Shown piece after piece: positions 1-11,219 of a stretch of 64,000 bases of DNA; the first letter of the stretch is position 1; every line of letters starts with the position of its first letter. The translations under genes and the position numbers were made by a program. Where the stretch lies: assembly GCA_948567375.1 (NCBI GenBank), contig OX419755.1:65104944-65168943 (forward strand), given 5' to 3'. The notes under the pieces were generated by a model. It saw only the letters and a program-made list of their open reading frames with translations. It was not told the origin of the DNA and searched no databases. This DNA comes from Lunularia cruciata. Its lineage: Eukaryota; Streptophyta; Marchantiopsida; Lunulariales; Lunulariaceae.

Positions 1-2777
1 GTGCTTGTGTAAGTAAGTTATAGAGGACAGACCTTAGTTTCTTTCTGCTTGGTATTCTCTTCCATGCAGTGTCATTGTGCCCTAGGATTAGCTGAGATGG
101 GTCAGTAAACCGAAAATTTTGGTTCTTTTAACATTCAAGCAGGTTAGATATGCATGCTCTATTGAATAGTTGAGATAGGTGGAATACTCTGTGTATGGAA
201 CATATATCCATTCTATATGCTAGAGCACCTTTTAACGACCCGAATTTGCAGGTCCTCTTCATGCCACAGATGTGACTCCCGTCTGGATACTCGCTGTCTC
301 GGATGTGCCTTGATGCACTGAATGATCCAGGTTGAATTACTTGCATGAAAGTTTGTTTGTTGCTATGCGCTGAGTTTCTTGATCGAAGAAAGGGGAGAGA
401 GGTCTGCGGTCGTCAATTCGGAGTATTGTTCCACAGTGGAACTCTAACCCTAGCTTGCAACTGGAACACAGTAGGGATACCACAGATCCGTCAATTTCAG
501 GCCTAACGACGGTACACATACTGCATGGGTGAATGTCTATGAAGGATATGGCTCTTACGCTGTTATAAAGCTCCGCAGATGACTGAGAAACTTTCAATAG
601 AGCACTAAAAATTCTGCAAAACAGCTTCTAACTTTCCAGAACACTGACCCAATTCCACACCAGACTCGAATCTTTCCTTCAGCGCAGCTCCAAGTAATAA
701 TTCGAATTCCTAACGCAGTTAATCGCCCCGAGATGGCTCTGAACTCCCGTAAGACCAGTCAGACAGAATGCGGGAAATCGATAGAAATTCCTATCAACTA
801 TACTTATCAAACCATCAACTGAAAATCACGAACGTTCGTGGTATAGATACATCCGACATACCCGTTGGTTTCTTGTAATCGACAGACATTTGGAGACCAT
901 TTGTCAGGAGACTTTATTTTGGGTATGATGTGGCAACCACGGAGGAATTTACCAATAACGTTGCGTATAGGTTCCCCTTGGAGTTGAGAGTGAAATGCAT
1001 AAGATTTAGTACCTCTCATGCATTTTACCTCTTTGAAGTAAGAAGACAAGGTCCTCGTTACCGTCTGGTTTTCAGCATGTTGAGGTCTTCACTGGTTCCC
1101 ATCTCTCTGACCAATGTTTTCCCGGAAGACTGTCGCTCTCCTGAGATGACCACAAGACGTAAACCGTATCTTCGTAGAGCTACACTTAAAGAGGTCGGAT
1201 AAGCTTTGTCTGCTCCGTGAGAGGTTGACCTTGAAAGAGCACTGGCGTACATTCCAGTCTCTACAACAGCACCAAACTGGCAACCGATCTGCCGCAGTCT
1301 AAATAGACTTCCAAGGAAAGGCAAAGTTTTCTTCGATTCCTAGCAGTGGATACTACATTGAAAGAAAGATTCTGTCCGTGACTATCTGCCCTCAACGAAC
1401 TATATCTAGAAAAGAATTTTTAACATGGCTTTCTAGCACATCTGAAGCCAATTCCCAGTTGCCAAATGGACTTGAACATACTCAAATTCGCTTCCTAAGA
1501 TATTGACAGTGCAGTCAGCAAGTAGTCATAGCGATAATGAGTGACGATGAGAAGCGCGAACAAAAGTAACTGAACACGCCACGATGTGATGGGGTAGGGT
1601 GTTTGCTTCCATCACCCTCCTACTGCACCTGGCAGTGGCTCCCTCCCTCGAAGAATTTCATCTGCACAACCTTTTTGCCTGCCCCGCTTGGGCAAAAAGG
1701 GCGGGCCCTTGATGATACTACGAACCGGCACCTGCAAGTTGTACTCTACCGTTTCTTTAAAGAGAACTCTGAGAGAAATCGGATTGAAAATTTCAGTGGT
1801 GACTGACCTCCCGGCGCAGCCATCTTGCAATCCCATCCCAGAGCAAAACGACATATCTCGTCCATCGAGTAGATAGAAATTGCTCAGGTGTTGTAACATG
1901 AGTGGTCCAATATTATGGAGTGGGTTCAAAATTATCTTATTCAGTCGAGTTGCATATTTGTCGGCGCTTTCCAACTACAAAATTCCTACTTACTGGTTAA
2001 AGCCAAGCAAGCACCTCTTTCGCCGCTTCTGAAACAAGTCGATCAATATTCGGTACGAGCCCCGCCGCCTTGTTAGTTTATTGCCGTTTCCCGGGATTGA
2101 GTCCTTATCTGTTGGCAACTGGATTCTTGAGGTACACAAGCTCTACTCACTACAGTAGTTACGTTACTGTAGCTTTTCGCCATACCATCAGGTCGATCTC
2201 CTCCGCCTGGTGGCCTCCGGTTTCCTTGGAGTGTCCACGTAGTACATCCACGTCGGACTAGCGGCTTCCCATGCCACCAGGTCCAACTACTGAAGTGGCG
2301 TAGGAACACGTGGTGTAAATCCACAGTCAGTGGACATAAGACGTTACGCGAAAGACAACAGCAAACTTTCCCTGCCCGATAAGAGACTCTGAAGCTCATC
2401 AATGCAATAAGATGCTTGGGATGTAAGTCAATTCTGGTCGGAAAAGAAAAGAAAAGAAAGTCACAAAAGTGTTGCAGTGCAACAATATTGTGCCTTCTAT
2501 TGAAATGTGATAAGAATCGGGAAAACATCAAGAAGCAATTGCTTCAAATAATCATGTACTCTAATTTCTGTACATTCCTGGCTATGTACTTGCAGATATA
2601 CACTCAAATATTCGTGAGGCATATCTAACTTTCCAACTGATCCGAAGGCTTGTATCTACATCCGAAGCTTTCGATCTTCATCTACTCTATTTACCATTCT
2701 CCTGGATCCTTCCTTCAAAATCCTTCCTCCATCTCTTTCAAAATTCTTTGGTCGACGTCGAGTTGTGCTGTACCAAC
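1..2777. other. Gene-island DNA without a recognised gene
   Basis: Base composition is balanced and CpG is not depleted, unlike the repeats further right, so this belongs to a gene island. Open frames on both strands are short (up to about 150 codons), overlap one another and show no domain I recognise. The right-hand part probably holds the 3' UTR and downstream flank of the minus-strand LEA2 gene. Exons of another gene could lie here, but I cannot support any. Confidence 0.4.
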
Positions 2778-3832
2778 TCAGATGGGGCCAGCGTGGTTAC
2801 ACACAGAGTCCAGAACAACAAGTTCGCCTGGAGCGAAAAGAACATCGCAAGTGCCGCTTATAGTGAATTTCTTCACAAAGGAATTGAACAACACTGCGAA
2901 TTCGGACTGAATTTCATAATTGAAGTTCAACTTGATGACCTCGTTGTTCTCGATTGCTTTCAGGAGCAAGGGACCGGCACCATACAGCGGCTTCAGGTTA
3001 GCGGAGATTGGCAAGGCAATAACACTCCCCGATTTCCTGGGCTGCACGAACTTGTTGGCCTGCAATATCCACCGCAATGTCAATTTCGAGAGTTAACTAA
3101 ATTGCACCTACACCAATATTGCGGTTCCAATAGTAATAAGCTTTCCAAGAATTGTGTGATTCTTACCTTGCCGGAAGCGATGTCTAGAAAATAAACGAGA
3201 GACCCTGCGGCATTTGTCACTCTTGTCCTGTACAACGTTGAGGGGTTGATGAAGTCGATTTTGGCTGTTCCACTCACAGTGATGACCTTCGTGTACACTC
3301 CGGTACGGTCGTAGTCCTCGCCGAGGCGAAATTCGGTCATCTCAATACCCTGGTAAAGAGAATCGATGTTTAGTACAAGACCAAAGCCGAAAGGCATAAC
3401 CTCACGCATCATTCAAGGATGCAAATGGAGCTCAAGTACATGCAAGGCATAAAGCTGAACGTAAAATGTAACATATATTTTAAACAAAACGTGAACTCTT
3501 CCTCGACTCTTGGCGATCGTGATTGACAACGAGTCAAAGGAGGAGGATGAATCTGAGACCAACGCGAATACCTGAAAAGCTACTATCGGGGCTCGAGGGT
3601 GCCACCCGATCCAATACCCGACAATTACGATTAACATCAAGAAAGCAGTCAGGCTCACGACTCCGTTCACAACCCGAAAGCACAAAGCTCCAAGGTCCTC
3701 GACTTCCGCATCGAATTCTGTCTCTCGGGGACGATCACGTTCTCCGGGGCCTCGTGCGAGAAACTGAGAAGTTTCGTTCCCCCTCATACCTCTCCAAGTG
3801 TAGTAATAATCAATGGACTGTTGGAACGCCAT
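2778..3832 (-). CDS. LEA2 / NDR1-HIN1-like membrane-anchored protein (3 exons)
   Basis: I place exons at 3832-3572, 3349-3167 and 3059-2778 (261, 183 and 282 nt, all phase 0), with introns of 222 and 107 nt. Splice sites read CAG|GTATTC, TTTACCAG|GG, AAG|GTAAG and ATTGCAG|GCC. The product is 241 residues. A charged N-terminal half-tail (about 1-52) is followed by one hydrophobic membrane span (about 53-77), then a LEA2-type beta domain with the signatures SGTAKIDFINPST (after LGEDYDRTGV), LDIASGK, PLYGAG and a C-terminal segment with paired Cys. This is the order seen in plant 'LEA hydroxyproline-rich glycoprotein' proteins, which are single-pass plasma-membrane or endomembrane proteins linked to stress and defence. 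The ATG at 3832 is the first in frame and precedes the membrane span. The direct function of this member is unknown; family assignment is firm, exon model good. Confidence 0.82.
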
Positions 3833-4861
3833 GTGCTGAATGAAGAGAGAGAGTACTCTAAACCCTTGGACTTGATCAGCAAAACTTTGTTGCAGATTCT
3901 GCTTGGGCTGGTACCAGAAGAATGACTAAAACCCGATATTTATTCTCGATTCTGACGATTCCCGGGGGAACTGTAGTCCACAACTTCACGCACCGGAACG
4001 CAGAATTGGCATCTGGTTCATGTTTAGCTCGAGTTGTCGCCAATTCTAAACTCTAGATGCTGCCGAGTTCTAGACTATAAATTGCGGAGACACTTATACA
4101 GACATGGGACACACTCATTTCTAATTCACGCTGACTGACAGGTAGTCGCCTACTTCGCACACCAATTTGAACTTTTAGCTTCAATCTAAAATATGCAACC
4201 CAGTGTTCGGTACGCAGTACTGCCGAACACTGGAATCGAACTACCGAATTCTAAGATTTCACCTTGGCACGACGCTAACTTTTAGACTTTTTCCTAATGC
4301 TGTATTATCGACCGGTCCCACACAGCCTCCTGTCAGTGAAAGGAAACCGGCGGCGTGACCGCTCGGACTATATACCTGGAGAACAAAGGCACACGAACTA
4401 ATGAAAACTCGTCTACCGCATACACGATCAAGATTATTCGCGCTCGTCGCCTGCACTTCCACATTGAGCTGCGACTCCGCTGCCTCACTAGAATACGCGT
4501 GTTTGACAATGCTAACTCCGCACTCCTTTCACGCAGTAACTGCTAGTAACGGACTACGCCAGATGCCCCCAGTCAGCCAGATCCCAGTCAACTGACTGCG
4601 TACCCTAACCAACTGACTAAGTATACTGTACTGTACCGTCTATCAGGTGAAATCAGTTTGGAAGAGACTGGAAGGTACAACAGGAAGGACCGGTGAAGTG
4701 ACAATGTCCCCATTATTGAAATAAGTTAATCATACTTAATCCTCGTTGAATCTACTACCACGCACTGCGAAGACAAATCGCGCATCTCGCACTTTGACCT
4801 ACTAATCCCAACGTTACTAAATATCCAAGTCTGTGGAATGATTCTGAGAACTGCCCAAAGT
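3833..4861 (-). promoter_or_regulatory. Upstream region of the LEA2 gene
   Basis: About 1 kb upstream of the minus-strand start codon, with no open frame of note. A TTCAG just before the ATG (about 3836-3840 on the minus strand) could be the acceptor of a 5' UTR intron. I see no clear TATA box. A perfect hairpin lies at 4200-4233. The right edge is set by the start of the repeat block at about 4862. Confidence 0.35.
4200..4233. repeat. Perfect 11-bp inverted repeat in the LEA2 upstream region
   Basis: CCAGTGTTCGG at 4200-4210 is the exact reverse complement of CCGAACACTGG at 4223-4233. The 12-nt spacer itself contains the small palindrome TAC-GCA-GTA, so a nearly continuous stem can form. 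It lies about 370 bp upstream of the LEA2 start. It could be a protein-binding palindrome or chance. Confidence 0.6.
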
Positions 4862-6600
4862 CCCGAAAGAAGAAGTTTCTACTATCTTCGCAGTTTTTCA
4901 TGTGTAGAAATGAAAATAAAAATAAAAGGCGACCGCGTAGGAAAAATGAAGGATGGGAAGACCCCATCAAGCCGTACAAGGGAGAGACAAAAAAGAAGGT
5001 AACTGTAGAAGAGGCGAAGACCTTTTACTTCATTATCACGGAAGGCAAAAAAGGAAAGATATATATATATATTCCACTCTTGCTCTGAAAGATAGAATCA
5101 AGTCCACAACTACATATTTCACTCTTGCTCTGGAAGATCGAATCAAATTCCGGCGTTATCACGACTGCAGATTTTTAACTTAGACGGCCGGACGGAATTG
5201 TTCACAACTATATATTTCACTCTTGCTCTGAAAGATAGAATCAAATTCCGATGTTATCACGACTGCAGAATTTTAATTTAGACGGCCAGACGGGATTTGC
5301 TCAGCTACTTGATGTACATTCTAAATTCTGCTCAGACACTACTCTATTGACATGAAAGTTTATTTCGTCGAGAAGGTGGTAGAGCGCTCTGGTTCAATGG
5401 ATCGATCCAACTGCCCTAGACGAGAAGCCGATTTTGGGTATGCAGAAAATATAGTCCTTCGACGTCTGTTTATGAGAAGCTTCTTCACCAAGAACGCTAA
5501 CGATCGACCAGGTTTGGTGGTGTTTGGTTTATAGAGTTGCTCAGCCACCACTCTTTTGACATTAAAGGTTGTTTCGTCGATAAGGTCGGAGCGCTCTGGT
5601 TCAATGGATCCATCCATTGAACGAGAGCGAGAAGCCAATTTTGGGTATGCAGAAAATTTAGTCTTCGACATCCCTATATAAGAGGCTTCCTCACCAAGAA
5701 TGCTAATAATCAAGTTTGGTGGTGTGTGATATATAGAGTTTTTTGGTGGTATTTGGTTTACAGAGGTTCGCCAAGAATGCTAACAACCAAGTCTGTTTGT
5801 GTTTGATTTATAGAGTTCGTTTGGTGGTGTTTAGTTTATAGAGTTAGTTTAGTTTCGCCAGTCATTTCAATGTGCGCGGTAGGACTCGGTTGAAATGGAC
5901 AATCCCAATATAGTGCTACTTTGATTACATCCCTAAATATTTCTTCACTCCGACAAAACCCCGCGTCTTATGCCTGAAATAAATAAATTAACCACGCCTG
6001 AAATACGGTAGAAAATATAGAAGAGTTCTGTTGCACTTGATTGATATTGTGTCAATTTGGAAAGTGAAAATCTCTTGCTCAAAAGCAAAGATATACTAAA
6101 ACACCCTGGTGTTACTCAAGACCAACTTCAACCACCATGGGGTTTATTGTGTCTTAATGTGATCCAGAGTTGATAGAGTGTTGTCCTTGATTCCTTATTT
6201 TGATTTTGTTTATGAATGTTATTCCAAGATATAGTCGTTATGAAACTATATCGAATGGAAAGTTCAATAATTTTTTTAAATAGAACTGAGTTAAACTGTG
6301 TCTACCTTAGTATTCTGGTCTAAATCATTTCATGTTTACCTTTTACACAAGATTTCTGAATCTGATATAGTAAATTTATAATAGTTCCTGGAATAACTCT
6401 TTACATCATGTGCTCTTTTGAGATTCCTGTAGGTAACATATCAAGGTTTATTCTCTTAAAAAAACTTCTTTTGATAGAAATTTATTACTTTCTTTTATCA
6501 TTTATGCTTGATAGATATAAAATTTTCTTCGTCATTGCCTCTCAAATTTTCTACATAGTTATTAGAGTTTTCGTACTATCGATTCGAGTCCGGTAGTAGC
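4862..6600. repeat. Repeat block, copy 1
   Basis: Diverged first copy of a block repeated at about 6638-7920. Shared landmarks in the same order are: AAGAAGTTTC(T)ACTATCTTCG at the left; the CACTCTTGCTCTGAAAGATAG unit (three times at 5070-5290); the GGTTCAATGGATC unit; several copies of GGTGTTTGGTTTATAGAG; GTCAATTTGGAAAGT-AAAATCTCTTGCTCAAA; and TCTCAAA-TTTTCTA near the right end. It contains a TATATAAG box-like site at about 5674. There is no conserved long frame. It may be a pair of old LTRs or a tandem duplication of an unknown transposon. Confidence 0.65.
5310..5725. repeat. Two tandem units of about 206 bp inside block copy 1
   Basis: The landmark GGTTCAATGGATC occurs at about 5391 and 5597, giving a period near 206 bp. 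Each unit runs from a GCTCAG-CACTACTCT-like start through TTTTGGGTATGCAGAAAAT to GGTTTGGTGGTGT. A third, related unit is at about 6850-7045 in block copy 2. Short frames read through these units but are broken differently in each, so they do not look like protein genes. Confidence 0.65.
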
Positions 6601-6637
6601 ATCCATCTTGGCTACTAGTGTCAGATCCAAAATAACC

Positions 6638-7920
6638 AGAGAAGAAGTTTCACTATCTTCGTTCATATAATATTTCCATGTCGAGAAGAGGCGAACTACT
6701 TGTTAAGCGAGGAAAGAAAGAAAGGACCTATTTCTTCACAACTATATATTTCACTCTTGCTCTCAAATATAGAATCAAATTTTGATGCTTCCACGACTGC
6801 AGATTTCTAATTTAGACGGGCAGACGGAGTTCGCTCAGCCACTTACTCTACATTCTAAACTTTTCTCAGCCACTATTATTTTGACAATAAAGTTTACTTC
6901 GTCGGTAAGGTCGGAGCGCTTAGGTTCAATGGATCCATCGAACTATCCTAGACCAGAAGCCAATTTTGGGTATGCAGAAAATATAATCCTTCAACATCCC
7001 TACATAAGAAGCTTCCTCACCAAGAGTGCTACTGATCAAGTTTGGTGATGTGTGGTTTATAGAGCTTTTGGTGGTGTTTGGTTTATAGAGGTTCGCCAAT
7101 GGTGCTAACAATCAATTTGTTTGTGTTTGATTTATAGAGTTTTTTTCGGTGGTGTTTGGTCTATAGAGTTTAGCCATTCATTTCTATGTGCGCGGTAGGA
7201 CTCGATACAATGGTTGAAGAGGATAATCTCAATATAGTGCTGCTAAAGTTTTGTCATTGAGACACAAGCCCCCGTCCTAAGCTTGAAATAAATAAATAAA
7301 TCGACTATAGTTGAAAAACGATAGAAAAGAGAAAAGAATTCTGTTGCAGTTAAAATTGAGTCAATTTGGAAAGTCAAAATCTCTTGCTCAAACGTAAAGA
7401 TATACTAAACATTTGTACTACTCAAGACTAACTTCAACTAACATGTTGAAGTTAGTCTTGAGTAGTACGAACGTTTAGTATAACCTTACTTTATGGTGTC
7501 TTAACGTAACCATTAGGTATGATTTTTTTATTCCTTATCTTTTTTGTGTTTATGAATGTAATTTGGAATGGGAAGTTCAATATATCATGTGAACTTCTTT
7601 TGAATTAGAATTGGGTAACTTTGTGTCTAGATTAACATAACAATATAAATAATTTTTTGTACATTTACCTTTTACACACAAGTTTGCTAATATATGTAGT
7701 AATTCTATATTACTTCTCTAACGAATTTGCAAATCATCTTTTCTGTTGAGATTCCCAAAGATAACATTCATACGTCTTATTTTATTCAGAGAGTTTTCTT
7801 ATGGTAGAAACGTCTTGCTTTCCCCCGACATTCTACTATCTATGCTTCAGAGATATAAGTTTTTATTCATCATTATCTCTCAAACTTTTCTATATGGATA
7901 TTAGGGTCGCAATGTTGTCA
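6638..7920. repeat. Repeat block, copy 2
   Basis: Second copy of the block at 4862-6600, shorter (about 1.3 kb), with one rather than two of the 206-bp units and one rather than three of the CACTCTTGCTCT units. The right-hand 700 bp match copy 1 in order, but copy 2 alone carries an inverted duplication at 7402-7481. No coding capacity is recognised. Confidence 0.6.
7402..7481. repeat. Near-perfect 37-bp inverted repeat (hairpin)
   Basis: Arms at 7402-7438 and 7445-7481 differ at only two positions and are separated by the 6-nt loop TAACAT. Both differences would be G-U wobble pairs in one RNA orientation. Copy 1 of the block has only one arm (about 6092-6130), so the second arm arose by local inverted duplication after the block was copied. 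Confidence 0.9.
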
Positions 7921-8040
7921 TAAAAAAAATTAACTAGAGATTTTAACGATATACGTTTTCAATTGATCATCCAACTGAGCAACTAGTTCTTAATTTGATT
8001 TCTTTATAATTATATAATTATATATAATTTTCTGTTTATT

Positions 8041-8640
<600 letters not shown>

Positions 8641-8785
8641 TGAGAAAAAGCTAAATGTTCGCATAAGGCTTGATCAATGTTAATCCCAAAATCATACACT
8701 TTTAACTCTAGTTATATTCAGGAGGTCAATTTGTCTTATATCAACCCGGGCAGACAGTTGTGCCTACGCATCAAACATTGAACTA

Positions 8786-8808
8786 CTGTTGTACCGCCCT
8801 AAGTCAAT
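8786..8808 (+). repeat. Left terminal inverted repeat of the pogo-like element
   Basis: Pairs with 16386-16408 in inverted orientation. The shared cores are GTTGTACC and CCCTAAGT, separated by one mismatch. TA precedes it at 8784-8785. Confidence 0.85.
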
Positions 8809-8908
8809 ACAATCTGTAGCCAAAATATTTATTGACTAATAGAGGTTATCCAGATAGGGAGTTCCTCTATAAACTTGATATTGTCAATGATTTGCTTATC
8901 TATCAAGT

Positions 8909-10530
8909 TTGGGAGGGAGGGGTCAATTAAGTGGTGCCAATTCACCCCCTTGGGTTTGCCCCCTTGTTGACATAATGCAGTATGTGCAGAACCTTCCTTC
9001 TTACTACTACACTTCATCGCCATGTCTTCATCCTCAGGCCACAACCATATCAAAAGCTCCTCAAAACATGCACAACCATGAGCTCTGCCAATACAATCAA
9101 GGCAATCCATCAATTAGTCAAAAATTACTTTACGATTGGGCCAAGGAGAAGTTCCACCTGCCAAAGAGCACACTCCCAAGGGACAATTAGTGGCATGTTT
9201 GCCAAGAGAAACAAGTTCAAAATGTTGAGTTCACCCAATCTAATGCTAAAAGGCAGCACATAGTCATTCATCCAAAGATGGACAAAGCACTTGCTCTTTG
9301 GGTACTTCAATGTGAAGCTCGTCGGGTCAACATCTCAACTGAGTTGATCAAGGAAAAGTGCAAGTCACTTGTTGCAATGTTAGGCCTGGATGATAATACA
9401 CCAAAATTCTCCAATGGTTGGCTTGAAAAATCCTAGCAACGCCACATGCTGAAATCACACATGTCACATGGGGAAAGTGGCTTTGCCGATAATGCAGCCA
9501 TTGGTGATCAAATTCCTGACCTTTGTGCCAAGATATCACCTTACGCCATCAAAGATATCTACAATATGGACAAGAGAGGCCTTTTTTTTTATGGTGCTCG
9601 ACCGCACCATCGCACAATGCCAGATAGAGGGACCCGCTTTACAATTGCATTCACTACAAATGTTGATGGATCCCACAAATTGGAGCCTCTCATCATTGGC
9701 CATGCCAATAGACTGTGTTGCTTCCAACAAAAATTTGAGGAGTAGCTTAATTTTTACTATTGACATAACTAAAGGCATGGATGATTAGCACAATTTTTTG
9801 CAATTGACTTGAAGATCTCAAGGAGAAAATACAAGCAGCTGATTGACAGATCCTTCTCCTGTTGGACAATGCACCATCTCATGCCACTGGTGGCCTTCAG
9901 CTCACTAACATGGAGGTCTGCATGTTACTCCCAAATACGACATAAAAAATACAGCCCATGTATACATGCATTATTGTAGCATTCAAGCGCTATTACCGTC
10001 AATTCCAATGCCAACACAAGGTTGAAAAGGACAAGGTTGGAGAACGTGACATCTACAAAGTAGATCAGCTCACAACAATGCAATGAAGCTTAACTGGGTG
10101 GAACAAAATCTACGCAACAACAATTGCTAACTATTTTTGCCACACGGGGCTCCTTGACAATATGTTAGTTGGTCAAGTGGAAACAAAACCAAAAGATGGT
10201 GCAAATGAGCAAGCAATAGATGGTAAGATTTTGCGGGCCATCAAAGCACTCAACATTGCAAATCCCATGTCAATCAAAGCCCTTCTAAATCTTGTTGAGT
10301 AGGCTAATGTTGCCCATATGGTGTTATCTAATGATGATTTATTGGAACTAATTGCATCAAGAGAAGACACATACAATGAGACCACAATAGAAGAGCAAGG
10401 AGAAGAAGATGGCAACATCAATGATAGTCACCGCCTCCTAGCAAAGGAAAATCTTGTTATCCTTGGTAGAGTTGTTAGCCTACTAGATCTTTCCCAACCT
10501 GCACATTTAATAGCTCACCAGGTCCTATGA
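8909..10530 (+). pseudogene. Broken CENP-B/pogo-type transposase
   Basis: Conceptual translation on the plus strand gives, in order: a CENP-B-type helix-turn-helix with the FSNGWLEK signature (about 9270-9433); a DDE core with YNADETG-like NMDKRGLFF at about 9566; a TMPDRGTRFTIAF block; LEPLIIGHA; and LLLLDNAPSHATGG at about 9850. Then come the PNTT-IQPM region and FKRYYRQF (about 9990). The family cuts and pastes DNA at TA. Here TAG at 9434-9436 interrupts just after the HTH, further stops follow near 9743 and 9787, and the expected third acidic residue after IQPM is Tyr. The last frame, 10318-10530, is an acidic C-terminal tail. It is a nonfunctional relic. Confidence 0.85.
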
Positions 10531-10793
10531 AGCCTACAACATGAAACTCGGGCTCAATCAACCACACATACAACTTTAGATAGGTGGCAATAAATGCCTT
10601 ATCATGCTTAGGAATAATGATGATTATGGCTGCATGACATAAGTCTAATTGCTTAATTACTCAAGTATTGTTGGGATCCCTTGCTAATCTTACATTTTAC
10701 AACAAACAAGCACCTCTATAACTTGATAATTGCCTTTGCGGATATCAAGTATTAAGGATTAGAGGTATTGACTTACAGCCATAGAACCAACTT

Positions 10794-11195
10794 TGTAAAA
10801 GACCCAAGACCTAGGAGAGAAATAAGAGAATGAAAGATCACATTGGAACACTTGAATGAGGGAAACTCCGAATGCCTACCATGATCTTTGGCTTTGGTAT
10901 TTAAAGGGAGCATAAAAGGCTCTTGAGAAGCTTCTCAAGTAGCTTCCTTGAACCACTTTCTTGGAGTGCAAGCCAAGTTAACCAAGAAGTTGCTCAAGAA
11001 GTTTCCTTTTAGAAGCCGTCTTCTTGGCTTGCAAGCTATGTTAGTTGGAAGCTTCTAGAAGCTACTTACTTGGGGTGCAAGCTAAGTTAGCCACGAAGCT
11101 TCCTAGATACTTCTGGAATACTCTAGGCTAATTTTTCCTATTTTGCTACTTTGTCAGCCCTAACTAACTTTGTTTCTAAATTCCATATTGTTACA
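10794..11195 (-). repeat. 3' LTR of gypsy A1
   Basis: Reads TGTAACAATATGG...TTTTACA on the minus strand. It contains AAGCTT-rich palindromes, including the three-unit heat-shock-like GAAgcTTCtaGAA at 11048-11060. The inner flank on the minus strand is purine-rich (GATAGGGGAATA), the probable polypurine tract at about 11196-11208. Confidence 0.9.
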
Positions 11196-11219
11196 TATTC
11201 CCCTATCGCTAGTTGGTGA

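Noticed and set aside
807-1324. Overlapping 80-90 codon frames on both strands
   Set aside because: No domain, no splice context and mutual overlap; not supportable as a gene.
2073-2531. 152-codon minus-strand frame downstream of the LEA2 gene
   Set aside because: Composition looks random, no domain, and it lies in the likely 3' flank.
5352-7048. Recurring short frames with an FGYAEN-like segment in three repeat units
   Set aside because: The frame is broken at different places by indels and stops in each unit and includes a TATA-like site, so DNA repetition explains the similarity.
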